Below are positions 1 through 9,114 of a stretch of 64,000 nt of DNA, piece by piece. Source of the stretch: Nostoc sp. 106C. GTDB taxonomy: Bacteria; Cyanobacteriota; Cyanobacteriia; Cyanobacteriales; Nostocaceae. Numbering within the stretch: position 1 is the stretch's first letter; every line of letters starts with the position of its first letter. Below the pieces are notes generated by a model. That model did not search any database. It was not told where the DNA came from and worked only from the letters and a program-made list of their open reading frames with translations. Where the stretch lies: NCBI RefSeq assembly GCF_002154725.1, contig NZ_MTAW01000114.1, forward strand, positions 62,001-126,000, in the 5' to 3' direction. A program made the position numbers and the translations under genes.

Positions 1-151
1 ATGCAAACCACAGCAAAATCTAAAGGATGCCGATAGTTATTTAATTTGAAAACGGCAGCAACGCATAGATTTAGCAAAGAAACAACCTGAAGATATTTTC
101 AGGGTTTTGGATTCAAAGAGACTTGGATTTCCGAGCCTCTATTCATAAAAA

Positions 152-406
152 TTACAGCCGACCGATGTTAGTCAATCCTAAAACAATCCCAGTACCGATA
201 ATATGACCGAAAGCCATTGCAGCAATGAATGTGGGAATACTTACAGGAAGACCAGGCAACTTAGGACCCACATTCGGATATTCAATTCTGGTAGCTAGCA
301 AAAGAACTACTATGCTACTGATGCCGATGATAAGTGCTACTGTGGGATTCCATGCAGGTGTTGCGGGAACAGATGCAGCTGCTGCTAGTAAAATTGATGA
401 AATCAA
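152..406 (-). CDS. psaK: Photosystem I subunit PsaK (PsaX-type reaction centre subunit X)
   Basis: Codes for an 84-residue membrane protein with two hydrophobic helices (about residues 20-40 and 56-80), the hairpin topology of PsaK. The C-terminal [14 protein letters not shown] stretch and the NIGRL-like end are typical of cyanobacterial PsaK. PsaK sits at the edge of the PSI core and takes part in docking IsiA, phycobilisomes or neighbouring PSI units. No in-frame ATG exists near the expected N-terminus. The TTG at 404-406 is preceded by a good Shine-Dalgarno (TAGGAG at about 415-420, 8 nt spacer), so I take TTG as the start. The gene is divergent from trpF, and its promoter must lie between 407 and 534. 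Length and composition fit the family. Confidence 0.9.
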   Translation of the reverse strand: MISSILLAAAASVPATPAWNPTVALIIGISSIVVLLLATRIEYPNVGPKLPGLPVSIPTFIAAMAFGHIIGTGIVLGLTNIGRL

Positions 407-412
407 GCTTGT

Positions 413-420
413 GTCTCCTA
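413..420 (-). promoter_or_regulatory. Ribosome binding site deciding the TTG start of psaK
   Basis: On the minus strand TAGGAGAC lies 8 nt upstream of the TTG at 404-406. Because there is no in-frame ATG around the conserved N-terminus, this strong Shine-Dalgarno is what supports a TTG start. Confidence 0.7.
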
Positions 421-534
421 AATAAGAAAATTATGTAAACCATCAAGATTATAAAATTTATTAGGAAAAAACCTGAAATTATTGCAAAAATATCTACCTT
501 TATGTAGGTATTTATCCTAAATAACTCAATATCT

Positions 535-1170
535 ATGCGAATTAAAATTTGTGGCATCACCCAACCACAGCAGTCTGTAGCGATCGCCTCTCTTGGTGCC
601 ACGGCACTAGGATTTATTTGTGTGCCTACTTCACCTCGCTATGTTAATATACTGCAAATTCAGGCAGCAGTAGCACCACTACCAGAAAAGATTGACAAAA
701 TCGGTGTGTTTGCCAACACTAGTATTACAGAAATCAAGCAAACAGTAGTTGAGTCTGGTTTAACTAGTGTGCAGTTACACGGTAATGAATCACCAGAATT
801 TTGCTCTCAACTGCGCCAAGCTTTGCCAGAGATAGAAATTATTAAAGCCTTTAGGATTCGCAGCAGCGAACAACTTGAGCAGGTAGCTGAGTACACCAAT
901 TGTATAGATACTTTATTGCTGGATGCCTATCATCCCCAGCAACTGGGTGGTACAGGTCAAACTTTAGATTGGAGTACGCTACAAGCATTTAGCCCAAGTT
1001 GTCCTTGGTTTCTAGCTGGGGGATTAACACCAGATAATATTTTGGACGCTCTAAATATGCTACAACCCAGCGGCATTGATTTATCTAGTGGTGTGGAAAA
1101 AGCACCTGGGGATAAAGATTTAGATCAAGTTGCCAAGTTGTTTATAAAGCTAGCAACTATTCAAGAATAA
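535..1170 (+). CDS. trpF: Phosphoribosylanthranilate isomerase
   Basis: The 211-residue product is a single TIM-barrel domain. It catalyses the Amadori rearrangement of N-(5-phosphoribosyl)anthranilate to CdRP, the third step of tryptophan synthesis. Seen directly: the N-terminal MRIKICGIT motif with the catalytic Cys6, the [16 protein letters not shown] segment with the catalytic Asp and the phosphate-binding glycines, and the late [10 protein letters not shown] and GIDLSSGVE segments that complete the phosphate-binding site. Length fits a monofunctional TrpF. It stands alone, with no other trp gene nearby, which is normal in cyanobacteria where trp genes are scattered. The start is ATG; no strong Shine-Dalgarno is visible. 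A 9-bp stem hairpin lies 150 bp downstream. Confidence 0.95.
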   Translation: MRIKICGITQPQQSVAIASLGATALGFICVPTSPRYVNILQIQAAVAPLPEKIDKIGVFANTSITEIKQTVVESGLTSVQLHGNESPEFCSQLRQALPEIEIIKAFRIRSSEQLEQVAEYTNCIDTLLLDAYHPQQLGGTGQTLDWSTLQAFSPSCPWFLAGGLTPDNILDALNMLQPSGIDLSSGVEKAPGDKDLDQVAKLFIKLATIQE

Positions 1171-1479
1171 ATGTAAAAAAGGCGATTTATTTAGGTAACT
1201 ATCAAATTAGCCAATTGTTTATGAGAAATTCAGGAAGGGGCAAAATGCGATCGCAGATTACAACCAAACTATTAGACTCGATCCAACTTTACTTTAAGTA
1301 AATTCAGTATACCGAGTGCTGAGTCCTGAGGAAAAAATTTTCAGGACTCAATACTTAGTACACCTCGTTATTTATGGGTGTGGCGAATACTGAGGGTTGA
1401 TACAAGATTTGGTTCTATTTTACCCAAGCACCGACAAATAAAATTTTGACCCGTGATTACAGTAACGCGTACTCAGCGC
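1171..1479. other. Intergenic region between convergent trpF and folE
   Basis: About 309 bp with no credible gene. It holds the hairpin listed at 1321-1349; otherwise nothing recognisable. Confidence 0.6.
1321..1349. terminator. Hairpin between trpF and folE, candidate bidirectional terminator
   Basis: A perfect 9-bp stem, GAGTCCTGA (1321-1329) with TCAGGACTC (1341-1349), encloses an 11-nt A/T-rich loop containing AAAAAATTT. It lies between convergent genes, where a shared terminator is expected, but there is no clear downstream T-tract. Confidence 0.4.
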
Positions 1480-2187
1480 TTAAAAGAATGCTGCTTGATG
1501 ACGAATCAAATTAAAGAATTCTTCGCGGGTTTTTTGTTCTTCTTGGAACACACCAAGCATTGCGCTGGTAACAGTCCAAGAACCGGGTTTTTGCACACCC
1601 CGCATTACCATGCACATATGAGTAGCTTCCATGACTACGGCAACTCCCTGAGGTTCTAAGACAGCCTGAACCGCTTCTGCAATTTGGCGAGTGAGCCTTT
1701 CCTGTACTTGCAGACGACGGGAATACATCTCGACAATCCGGGCCAGCTTACTTAGTCCGACAACTTTTTGGTTGGGGATATATGCAACATGTGCTCTACC
1801 CATAAAAGGCAACATATGGTGTTCGCACAGGCTAAAGAAATTAATATCCCGGACTAAAACCATCTCGTTATGTCCTTCATCAAAGATAGCTCCATTAACG
1901 AGTTCTTCGAGAGATTGGTTGTAGCCACTAGTCAGAAACCTCATTGCTTCTGCTACTCGCTTGGGTGTTTTCAAAAGACCTTCACGTTCCGGGTCTTCTC
2001 CCACACCCAATAGGATTTGCCGCACAGCTTCCGTCATTTGCTCCATCTCTTCTTCTTGAGGAGGGTGCAACTTTGGTTCATGTCCGTCGTGAGTATTGCG
2101 ATCGGGTCTAGGACTGATGGCATCTGTCAAATCGGGAATTAGAGGCGATTGAGAGCGATTAGAACCGTTAGAACTTGCGATAGTCAT
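1480..2187 (-). CDS. folE: GTP cyclohydrolase I
   Basis: The 235-residue product converts GTP to 7,8-dihydroneopterin triphosphate, the first step for tetrahydrofolate and pterins. The N-terminal ~45 residues are a low-complexity Ser/Asn/Pro extension; the FolE core follows. Zinc and active-site residues are visible in [10 protein letters not shown] (Cys, His) and in [13 protein letters not shown] (second Cys). The [17 protein letters not shown] and [11 protein letters not shown] segments are also diagnostic. It is the last gene of the minus-strand block ado-aar-accA-SDR-folE, 95 bp after the SDR gene. The same order is known from other cyanobacteria, so linkage is conserved although the metabolic tie between pterins and alkanes is unclear. 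Confidence 0.95.
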   Translation of the reverse strand: MTIASSNGSNRSQSPLIPDLTDAISPRPDRNTHDGHEPKLHPPQEEEMEQMTEAVRQILLGVGEDPEREGLLKTPKRVAEAMRFLTSGYNQSLEELVNGAIFDEGHNEMVLVRDINFFSLCEHHMLPFMGRAHVAYIPNQKVVGLSKLARIVEMYSRRLQVQERLTRQIAEAVQAVLEPQGVAVVMEATHMCMVMRGVQKPGSWTVTSAMLGVFQEEQKTREEFFNLIRHQAAFF

Positions 2188-2282
2188 ATTAAGTCTTAGT
2201 AAGGATGAGTCATTAGTAATTTGTTACTTGTCATAAGTCATCTGTTATTAGCAAAAACAGATGACACACAACAAAGGACTGA

Positions 2283-3008
2283 TTAGAGAACGCCAGCGCT
2301 GGGCATAAGAATCAATTCATCAATGACCGCTTGTGGTGGCAATAAGGCTGTGTGTAGAATTGACTGAGCAACAATTTCCGGCGTTAACATCTTTGAACGG
2401 TCAAAGTTGGCATGGACTGTTTCTGTATCCCAAAGTTCGGTATTAACGGCACCAGGACAAATCGCTGTGACGCGAATGCCGTGGACGCGTTCTTCTTGTG
2501 CTAAGGCTTGAGAAAGAGCAATCACACCAGCTTTACTGACGCTGTATGCACCCCAATTAGAAAAAGCTTGCTTCCCGGCAATCGAGGCGACGTTGATAAT
2601 TGTGCCTCTGCCGCGATCGCGCATTCCTGGCAAAATCCCCATAATGCACTGGAAGACGCTGGTTAGATTTAAGTTAATCACTTGCTGCCAATCTTCTAAG
2701 GGAGTTTCGCTTAAGGTGGCTGTATACGCTATCCCAGCATTATTTACCAGAATATCTATATCGCCAAATTCATCAGCGATCGCTTGTATTTGTGCTTTTA
2801 CTTGCCAAACATCAGCTAAATCGACAGCATAACTTTTTGCTTCAACTCCTGTATGCCTTGCTGCTACTGCAACTGCCTCCAACTTTTCCAGGGAACGGCT
2901 AACTAAGGCGATATCTATTCCCGCCTTCGCAAATGCTAAAGCAGTTGCTTTTCCAATTCCACTACTTGCCCCAGTAATTAAGGCGCGTCGTTTCGGCTCA
3001 ACGCTCAT
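2283..3008 (-). CDS. Short-chain dehydrogenase/reductase (SDR)
   Basis: A 241-residue classical SDR with a single Rossmann domain. The NAD(P)-binding motif TGASSGIGKA is at residues 12-21, NNAG follows near residue 89, the catalytic Ser is in NVASIAG, and the YSVSK pair supplies Tyr and Lys. The substrate cannot be read from sequence. The gene sits between accA and folE on the same strand, as in other cyanobacterial genomes carrying the ado-aar cluster. That position suggests a role in acyl or aldehyde metabolism, but FabG-like or unrelated substrates are equally possible. The length matches the classical SDR family. ATG start at 3008. Confidence 0.88.
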   Translation of the reverse strand: MSVEPKRRALITGASSGIGKATALAFAKAGIDIALVSRSLEKLEAVAVAARHTGVEAKSYAVDLADVWQVKAQIQAIADEFGDIDILVNNAGIAYTATLSETPLEDWQQVINLNLTSVFQCIMGILPGMRDRGRGTIINVASIAGKQAFSNWGAYSVSKAGVIALSQALAQEERVHGIRVTAICPGAVNTELWDTETVHANFDRSKMLTPEIVAQSILHTALLPPQAVIDELILMPSAGVL

Positions 3009-3393
3009 GCTATCTCCAGATTTGTTGGCGGTTATGCAAGCTTTTACCCCATTATTGAAATCTATCGGTTTGCTATAGATTAAACGAATCTAAAAAATAG
3101 ATTAAATAAATCTAAAAAATCCGATGATTGCCACTGGCAACTGTTAAATTACAATGCCAGGATGGGTTTGTTTTTGGTTAAGTCTTTGCCCAGGGATGAC
3201 AACTATAGTGTCCGTCTGGGAAATTTCATAGGGACACTCAAAATTAATGATCAAATATTAGACTAACCAATTATCTAGTTGACTTGGTATGTCTAAAATT
3301 AAAACGCCTATGACTGAGAAGATTGTTAAAAATCTTTAAGCGTCATAGGCAATTATAGCATTGCTGTTATGCTAATCAAGCATCTCAAGGTTT
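3009..3393. other. Intergenic region between accA and the SDR gene
   Basis: 385 bp without a gene. It contains the accA-proximal hairpin (3306-3350) and A/T-rich direct repeats of the form AAATAGATTAAA around 3080-3120 near the SDR gene, which may belong to its promoter. Confidence 0.6.
3306..3350 (-). terminator. Two-stage hairpin downstream of accA
   Basis: GCCTATGAC (3306-3314) pairs perfectly with GTCATAGGC (3342-3350). Inside, AAGATT (3319-3324) pairs with AATCTT (3331-3336) around a 6-nt loop. Read on the minus strand it lies just after the accA stop, so it is a likely transcription terminator or 3'-end processing structure. The T-tract is weak. Confidence 0.55.
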
Positions 3394-4374
3394 TTAGTGG
3401 GCAACTTCAGTAAAAACGCCAATTTTACGGAATTTTTCATAGCGCAGTTGGCGGCGTTCGGAAGCGGTTAAACGATTGAGTGCGTCTAAATTCTCCAATA
3501 AAGCTTGTTTTAGGGTATTAGCGGCTTCTATGGGGTCGGAATGAGCGCCGCCGATAGGTTCGGGCAATATCTGGTCGATAATACCCAAATTTTTCAGGTC
3601 GTGGGAAATAATTTTGAGAGCCACAGCTGCTTGTGGAGCCTTAGCGGCATCTTTCCACAAAATGGCAGCGCAGGCTTCGGGGGTGGCTACAGTATAGACA
3701 GAGTGTTCAAACATCATCAGGCGATCGCCTACCCCAATCCCGAGTGCACCACCAGAACCGCCCTCACCAATGACTGTACAAATAATGGGTACATCAAAGC
3801 AGAACATTTCGCGCAAATTGTAAGCGATCGCTTCTCCTTGGCCTTGATGCTCTGCTTCTACCCCAGACCAAGCCCCTGGCGTGTCAATAAAAGTTAAAAT
3901 CGGCATGGAAAACTTGTTAGCGTGTTCCATCAACCGCAGTGCTTTGCGATAGCCGCCAGGATAGGGCATACCAAAGTTACGGGCAATATTATCCTTAGTA
4001 TCCCGTCCTTTTTGATGACCCAACATTACTACAGGCTGCCCACCCAAACGACCGACACCACCCACTAAAGCCGGATCGTCACCACCACAGCGATCGCCAT
4101 GTAATTCCATCCATTCATCACTAATAGCCTGAATGTAATCTAGAGTACTAGGGCGGCGGGGATGACGAGCCACTTGCAGTCTCTGAGATGGAGATAGACT
4201 AGTAAAAATTTCCTCACGCAGTTGCATAGCGCGTGCTTCTAATTGGCGTATTTGACCAGATACATCGACGCCATTTTCTTCTGCAAGTTGCCGAATTTGG
4301 TCAATTCGCGTGGCGAGTTCTGCTAGCGGCTTTTCAAAATCTAACAGTAGCGGTTTACGCTCGGTAGTTGCCAT
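3394..4374 (-). CDS. accA: Acetyl-CoA carboxylase carboxyltransferase subunit alpha
   Basis: A 326-residue protein of normal AccA length. With AccD it transfers the carboxyl group from carboxybiotin to acetyl-CoA, giving malonyl-CoA for fatty-acid synthesis. Visible are the N-terminal helical region with [11 protein letters not shown], the crotonase-fold core with [19 protein letters not shown], the [10 protein letters not shown] and [16 protein letters not shown] oxyanion/glycine loops, and the C-terminal EPIGGAH segment. It lies downstream of aar and upstream of the SDR gene on the same strand. This neighbourhood links malonyl-CoA supply with acyl-ACP reduction to alkanes. Spacing to aar is 109 bp, so it may have its own promoter. 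Confidence 0.96.
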   Translation of the reverse strand: MATTERKPLLLDFEKPLAELATRIDQIRQLAEENGVDVSGQIRQLEARAMQLREEIFTSLSPSQRLQVARHPRRPSTLDYIQAISDEWMELHGDRCGGDDPALVGGVGRLGGQPVVMLGHQKGRDTKDNIARNFGMPYPGGYRKALRLMEHANKFSMPILTFIDTPGAWSGVEAEHQGQGEAIAYNLREMFCFDVPIICTVIGEGGSGGALGIGVGDRLMMFEHSVYTVATPEACAAILWKDAAKAPQAAVALKIISHDLKNLGIIDQILPEPIGGAHSDPIEAANTLKQALLENLDALNRLTASERRQLRYEKFRKIGVFTEVAH

Positions 4375-4483
4375 CGTACAAGTTATGAGTGTGAGTTGTT
4401 CAGGGTTAGAATCTAGGGAATGGCGAGTAGAACCTAATTAGTCATCAGTAATTAGCTAATAACTAATGACCAATGACCAATGA

Positions 4484-5503
4484 CTAAACCAGCAGTGGTC
4501 TAAATCCATGCTTAACTGAAACCTGACCAATCTGCTCCATTTTGTCTACGGTAATCTGATTACGCCCCCAAGAAAAGTTCGTGTATAACTTCTCAAATTC
4601 CAAGAGCATTGATTCCGCAAAACAAGCAAATAACTGACGTGCTGGCACCTCCATATTGACTATTTTCATAATTTTCCAGTCAATATCTAGAGAATGCTCA
4701 ACAATTCCACCATTTAACACATATACACCAGGATACTGAATTTTTGTCCCTAAGTTTTTAGGATAGCCTCCATCAATCAGCAAGCAAGGTTGCTTCAACA
4801 CAGTGGGGTCGATTTCCACACCTTTGGGCATACTAGCAACCCAAACGACAATATCCGCTTGCGGTAGGGCTTCATCCAAAGACATAATTTTGCCTCGCCC
4901 CAATTCAGCTTGTAAATATTGCAGCCGTTCTTGGTTACGGGCTATGAGTAATAGTTCTTTGACATCTGTTTTCGCATCTAGCCAGCGCGTAACTGCACTA
5001 CCAATGTCCCCCGTTGCGCCACACACAGCCACGGTTGCTTTCGACAAATCAATTCCTAATTGTTTCGATGCTTGTTCCACTTGCCGACAAATAATGTAAG
5101 CAGTGTGAGTATTACCTGTAGTGAAGCGTTCAAACTCTAATTTGATATTACGAACTTGGCTAAACTGCTCTAAGCTAAAGTTTTCAAAAATAATTGAAGA
5201 AAATCCGCCTAAAGCTGTGATATTGATGCCATGCTTTTGAGCATGGGCCATGGCGTTCAGAATTTTACGTGTCGCCGCCTTAATTCGGCGGTTTGCTAGC
5301 ATCTCTGGCAAAAAGCAGGATTCTACATACTGTCCTTCAATTTTCTGTCCAGTGACACTAGTGACAGTGATGTTATCAACGATTTGGGGCGGGGCGCTGC
5401 ACCAAAAATCTAACCCTTGATCGGCATATTCTGGGTATCCCAAGTCTTTAGCTACGGCTTGAGCGTGTTCTAAACTAGTCAAATGTCCAATTAGACCAAA
5501 CAT
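4484..5503 (-). CDS. aar: Long-chain acyl-[acyl-carrier-protein] reductase
   Basis: A 339-residue protein matching the normal length of cyanobacterial AAR, which reduces long-chain acyl-ACP (or acyl-CoA) to fatty aldehyde with NADPH. It begins with [15 protein letters not shown], very typical for AAR. A central Rossmann fold carries [14 protein letters not shown] (NADPH binding), preceded by the active-site region with [13 protein letters not shown], in which the conserved Cys lies. Its aldehyde product is the substrate of the ADO encoded immediately upstream on the same strand (140-bp gap). The pair makes the heptadecane/pentadecane-type hydrocarbons of cyanobacteria. Confidence 0.96.
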   Translation of the reverse strand: MFGLIGHLTSLEHAQAVAKDLGYPEYADQGLDFWCSAPPQIVDNITVTSVTGQKIEGQYVESCFLPEMLANRRIKAATRKILNAMAHAQKHGINITALGGFSSIIFENFSLEQFSQVRNIKLEFERFTTGNTHTAYIICRQVEQASKQLGIDLSKATVAVCGATGDIGSAVTRWLDAKTDVKELLLIARNQERLQYLQAELGRGKIMSLDEALPQADIVVWVASMPKGVEIDPTVLKQPCLLIDGGYPKNLGTKIQYPGVYVLNGGIVEHSLDIDWKIMKIVNMEVPARQLFACFAESMLLEFEKLYTNFSWGRNQITVDKMEQIGQVSVKHGFRPLLV

Positions 5504-5643
5504 GTATTGATATATTAAGCGCGTGCTGCGTCGAAAGCGTGGAATTTAGGTGGGTTAAGAGAGAATAACTTACTCTTAAAAATACTACACAAAGCGTAAT
5601 ATACATCAGGGGCAACACGAGCAGTCACCCCTATGGGTTATAT

Positions 5644-6339
5644 TTAAGCGGCTGTAAGCCCGTAGGCTGATAAGCGCATGATGTCGCGAGTGCTGAAGCC
5701 GATGTTACTTAATGCTTCACCATACTGAATCATGAAATCTTCAACCAACGCATCTTTTTCCATTGCCAAAACTTGAGCATCATCTGCAACTTGGTTGAGC
5801 ATTTTCCAAACAATGGGAAGGTTGTGACGATTTGCTTCTTCTAGTTCAGTTTTGGCTTCGACAAAGTTTTCTTTTAACCAAACTTCTCCAAAGTTGAGAT
5901 GGCTGTATTCATCTTTGACTACTCCCTCAGTAATTTTGCGGGCAAAATCATCAGCAACAGGGATGTAGATGTTGTATGCTGCTATGGCAAAACATTCAAT
6001 AATCAAAGACTGAATCAGCAAGCAAGTAACCACTTTACCTTCTGCCGCTGCTTTTTGGAAGTTGCTGTGTAGCCCCAGGAAAAAATCTTTGGCAAATTGC
6101 AGATCTGGCACTACCTGTAAATTGCGTCCACAAGCTTCAAATCCCTTCTTATGGCGACTTTCCATTTTAGATAGGCGAATCAATTGCTCTTGATGTTCCG
6201 GCAGCATTTGGGCCAGTTGGATGTAATTATCATAAGCTTCTTGTTCACCTTCAATTACAATCGCATTAATGCGGCTGTAGGCGTCTTTGTATTTTTCGCT
6301 CTGGAAATCAATTTCAGGTTGCTCTGTAATCTGCTGCAT
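5644..6339 (-). CDS. ado: Aldehyde-deformylating oxygenase (alkane synthase)
   Basis: A 231-residue ferritin-like di-iron enzyme that turns fatty aldehydes into C(n-1) alkanes plus formate. Metal ligands can be placed: a Glu in the VIEGEQEAY helix, ExxH in [10 protein letters not shown], a Glu in [13 protein letters not shown] and ExxH in [12 protein letters not shown] chose the ATG at 6337-6339 (MQQITEQPE) over an upstream in-frame start at 6369, because an AGGGG Shine-Dalgarno precedes it by about 11 nt and the length then matches the family. First gene of the minus-strand block ado-aar-accA-SDR-folE. Confidence 0.96.
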   Translation of the reverse strand: MQQITEQPEIDFQSEKYKDAYSRINAIVIEGEQEAYDNYIQLAQMLPEHQEQLIRLSKMESRHKKGFEACGRNLQVVPDLQFAKDFFLGLHSNFQKAAAEGKVVTCLLIQSLIIECFAIAAYNIYIPVADDFARKITEGVVKDEYSHLNFGEVWLKENFVEAKTELEEANRHNLPIVWKMLNQVADDAQVLAMEKDALVEDFMIQYGEALSNIGFSTRDIMRLSAYGLTAA

Positions 6340-6517
6340 GTTATCTTTACCCCTGTAAACGTGAATCATTTGATACCAAAAATAAATTTACCCTATGAGT
6401 TTAGGGTAACAATCACTGTGATTTAATTTAACTTAACAAGCCACTATGTTTATAGATTAGCTGTTGCTGGGGGCGATGCTCTAGTACTACAAACACAAAT
6501 GCTTGAAAGCAAAACTC

Positions 6518-7345
6518 ATGTCCAAACCACAATGGAATCTGAAATATACCGATTTTTTAAGCCTAGGAGTATTGCTAATAGGCGCTTTTATCGTTTTGCT
6601 ACCCTTGTTTGTGGTTTTCCTCACCTCTTTTGCGCCTGGAGGAGCAACGCCGGAAGTTTTACCTAAAAATAATTGGACTTTAGCTAATTATCAGGATGCA
6701 TGGCAGCGGGGTAAGTTTTTATTGGCGTTTGCTAATTCTACCTTAGTAGCGATCGCAGTGACCGCGTTTCAGATTGTGACTTCGGCATTGGCAGGTTATG
6801 CTCTCGCAAGATTAAAATTTCGCGGCAGACAAGCACTGCTATTGATTGTCTTAGCAACTTTAGTGATACCCTTTCAGTTATTGGTGATTCCCATCTTTTT
6901 GGTTTTGAAGTGGGGACATTTGATCAATACCTATGGGGCATTGATTCTACCAACGGCTGTCAACGGCTTTGGCATTTTTTTGTTACGTCAATATTTCCAG
7001 ACAATTCCCGTAGAGTTAGAGGAAGCCGCAACCATCGACGGGGCGAACCGACTGCAAATTTTGTGGCGAGTGATGTTACCTTTAGCCCGTCCAGCTTTGG
7101 TGACATTGTTTTTGTTCACCTTTATCGCCGAATGGAACGATTTGTTTAAACCGTTGGTATTTACCACACGCCCCGAATTAAGAACAGTGCAGTTAGCGTT
7201 AGCAGAGTTTCAGGAGCAATTTACCAATAATTGGCCGTTGATGATGGCAGCGGTAACAATTGCAACTGTGCCTGTGATGGTACTCTTCCTCATCGGTCAG
7301 CGTCAGTTTATTCAGGGTATTGCCACTACGGGGATTAAGAATTAG
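6518..7345 (+). CDS. Carbohydrate-type ABC transporter permease (MalG/LacG-like)
   Basis: A 275-residue inner-membrane protein with about six transmembrane helices and the permease EAA loop (EEAATIDGANRLQILWRVMLP), which contacts the ATPase. The sequence places it in the binding-protein-dependent sugar permease group. An in-frame TTG at 6503 would add five residues (MKAKL); I prefer the ATG at 6518. Neither start has a strong ribosome site. The gene is an orphan: no ATPase, substrate-binding protein or second permease is nearby, so substrate and partners are unknown. Partner genes elsewhere are common for cyanobacterial sugar transporters. Confidence 0.85.
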   Translation: MSKPQWNLKYTDFLSLGVLLIGAFIVLLPLFVVFLTSFAPGGATPEVLPKNNWTLANYQDAWQRGKFLLAFANSTLVAIAVTAFQIVTSALAGYALARLKFRGRQALLLIVLATLVIPFQLLVIPIFLVLKWGHLINTYGALILPTAVNGFGIFLLRQYFQTIPVELEEAATIDGANRLQILWRVMLPLARPALVTLFLFTFIAEWNDLFKPLVFTTRPELRTVQLALAEFQEQFTNNWPLMMAAVTIATVPVMVLFLIGQRQFIQGIATTGIKN

Positions 7346-7400
7346 TCAAGGGTTAAGAGTCAACAGTCAAGGGGGTAATCTTTAAACCTAAGATCGGTTC

Positions 7401-7687
7401 ATGAATCTAGAATTTGAGTGGGATAACCAAAAAGATAGTCTGAATCTGCAAAAGCACGGTATCAGCTTTGAAACTGCTAAGACAGTCTTGATGACCCCCT
7501 TGCGTACATCTTCGATGATGAATGGCATTCTGTTGGGGAAAGTCGGGAAATTATCATCGGACATGACGAAGAAAATCGCCTGTTATTGGTCTGTTTTACT
7601 GAAAGAGCAAAGGTTATCCGGATTATTAGCGCACGTCTAGCAACAAAGAAAGAACGACGAGACTATGAAGAATTCACAGGCTTTTGA
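7401..7687 (+). pseudogene. BrnT-family toxin gene broken by a one-base frameshift
   Basis: The first 29 codons read as a BrnT N-terminus (MNLEFEWDNQKDSLNLQKHGISFETAKTV), then the frame is lost at about 7488-7489. In the +2 frame from 7490 the rest of a BrnT toxin follows without interruption: DDPLAYIFDDEWHS, then REIIIGHDEENRLLLVCF, RIISARLATKKERRDYEE, stopping at 7685-7687. One missing T in what would be GTC TTT GAT explains the break. BrnT is a RelE-like ribonuclease. The unshifted frame gives only a 79-residue chimera ending at 7640. The 3' end overlaps brnA by 23 nt, as usual for BrnTA. Sequencing error is an alternative to true inactivation. Confidence 0.8.
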
Positions 7688-7895
7688 ATCCCAGAACAAT
7701 GCAGACGATGAGTTGCTTCTAGAATATGACTTTGACTATCGCAAAGCCAAGCCTAATCGGTTTGCCAGCCAGGAAAAAAAAACTCTTGTGACTGTTATTC
7801 TTGATCCAGACGTGGCTGAGGTATTTAAAACCTCAGCAGATGTTAACAATGCCTTACGTGCTTTGTTATCAGCTATTTCACGGACTGAAAAATAA
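7665..7895 (+). CDS. BrnA-family antitoxin
   Basis: A 76-residue protein with a charged N-terminus and a C-terminal ribbon-helix-helix-like segment (KKTLVTVILDPDVAEVFKTSADVNNALRALLSAI), as in BrnA antitoxins, which bind BrnT and autorepress the operon. It starts inside the 3' end of the BrnT reading frame (23-nt overlap), the standard arrangement. It is intact while the toxin is frameshifted, so it may now serve only as a DNA-binding repressor or as an antidote for other BrnT copies. Family assignment rests on context plus the RHH-like pattern. Confidence 0.7.
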   Translation: MKNSQAFESQNNADDELLLEYDFDYRKAKPNRFASQEKKTLVTVILDPDVAEVFKTSADVNNALRALLSAISRTEK

Positions 7896-7927
7896 ACCGC
7901 GATCGCCCAATGCTCAATTCCCCGTTC

Positions 7928-8959
7928 CTAATTCATTTCCTGAATTTGTAAGCGGACAGTATGTTCAACAGTGCCACTCAGTTGCAATTCCATGATTTCA
8001 CTACCCAAGGGTTCTAAGGAACTGAGAAGCGATCGCAAATTTGGTGTACTTGCACCTGTATCTACATACAATCGATCTGCTAAATTACTGATGCGCTTCC
8101 AAGTCATGTATAACTTGCCGATCGTTTGTTCGATCTGAGATGCTTGATTTACTAAATCAGCCGCTATGGTTAAACAGCCTACTCTTTGCGCTTCTTCTAA
8201 GGCTGTTTCAATATCAACATCTGCTTGGGTCAATGCTTGAACTTGAGCAGCGGATTTTAGATATTTTGCTAGGTAACGCGCTTCGGTAGTTACCTGTTTG
8301 AGGGTATCAACATCAGGGTTAGCAGCAATTTCTTTTTGTAAGTATTTTTGATGTGGTTCTGGTAGTTTTTCCAATTCCTTCACCAGTGGGGCGATGTAGC
8401 GAGGGGGAAGGGTGTTATCTGCTGCTTTTACCTTAACTGGTTCTGGTAGCAATTCTGAGGACATTGCTGTCCATTCGTCGCTGAGTTGACGGACTTCGCG
8501 GCGAGTGATGCGATCGCCTTTTTGCGCGGCTTCACTCACCATCTGCTGCACTTCTGGCGAAGCTTTGGAGGTTTCGACAAAAGCCCGTTTACTAAAATTA
8601 TTGACCGTGCCTGGGTCAAGTTTACCTTCTTCTAAAAGCGTATCAGCACTGTTAGCTAGTTGAATCCAGGCATAAGCTTGACTTTTGCTGATTTCTCGTT
8701 CTTTCAGCCAGCGGAGAAAACCAGCACCCCGACTATCACCGCCTATTTTCTCGCGATCGCGGATCGCGCGTAAAATTCGCCCCCGCCAGATTTCGGTTTG
8801 TAAATCGAAGCGATCGCATACCTGCCAAGCTACATCCAGCTGTTGTTGAAAATCTGACTCTAGTATCTGTTCATCTTCTGGATCTGGCAGTTCAAAGGTA
8901 AGATCCGCTGGCTGTTGCAAAGCAGCAGCAATGTCGTTAATAGATTCGTTATATTCCAC
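7928..8959 (-). CDS. Conserved protein of unknown function, possibly DNA-binding
   Basis: A 343-residue soluble, charged protein I cannot assign to a named family. The segment with FLRWLKEREISKSQAYAWIQLANSADTL resembles the helix-turn-helix-like region of DUF3102-type proteins found on plasmids and mobile elements. A RITRREVRQLSDEW patch follows, then a long helical C-terminal half with no obvious catalytic motif. No membrane segment or signal peptide. It is monocistronic, convergent with the BrnTA remnant (32-bp gap). ATG start at 8959. Confidence 0.6.
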   Translation of the reverse strand: MEYNESINDIAAALQQPADLTFELPDPEDEQILESDFQQQLDVAWQVCDRFDLQTEIWRGRILRAIRDREKIGGDSRGAGFLRWLKEREISKSQAYAWIQLANSADTLLEEGKLDPGTVNNFSKRAFVETSKASPEVQQMVSEAAQKGDRITRREVRQLSDEWTAMSSELLPEPVKVKAADNTLPPRYIAPLVKELEKLPEPHQKYLQKEIAANPDVDTLKQVTTEARYLAKYLKSAAQVQALTQADVDIETALEEAQRVGCLTIAADLVNQASQIEQTIGKLYMTWKRISNLADRLYVDTGASTPNLRSLLSSLEPLGSEIMELQLSGTVEHTVRLQIQEMN

Positions 8960-9114
8960 GACTGGTAGCCGAGTAGTGTATGCGTCGGCTTATTATGCCA
9001 CAATCTGTGTACTTGGGTAGTGAGATAAAGTCAATTTTCGCTTAGTTCATTTGTATTAATGGCTGCTTCTTTCATTAAGTCTCGACTCGGAAGCAGTAGA
9101 ACAAATAATTTTTT

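Noticed and set aside
315-602. 95-residue minus-strand ORF upstream of psaK
   Set aside because: Overlaps the trpF start and the psaK N-terminus in another frame; no family features.
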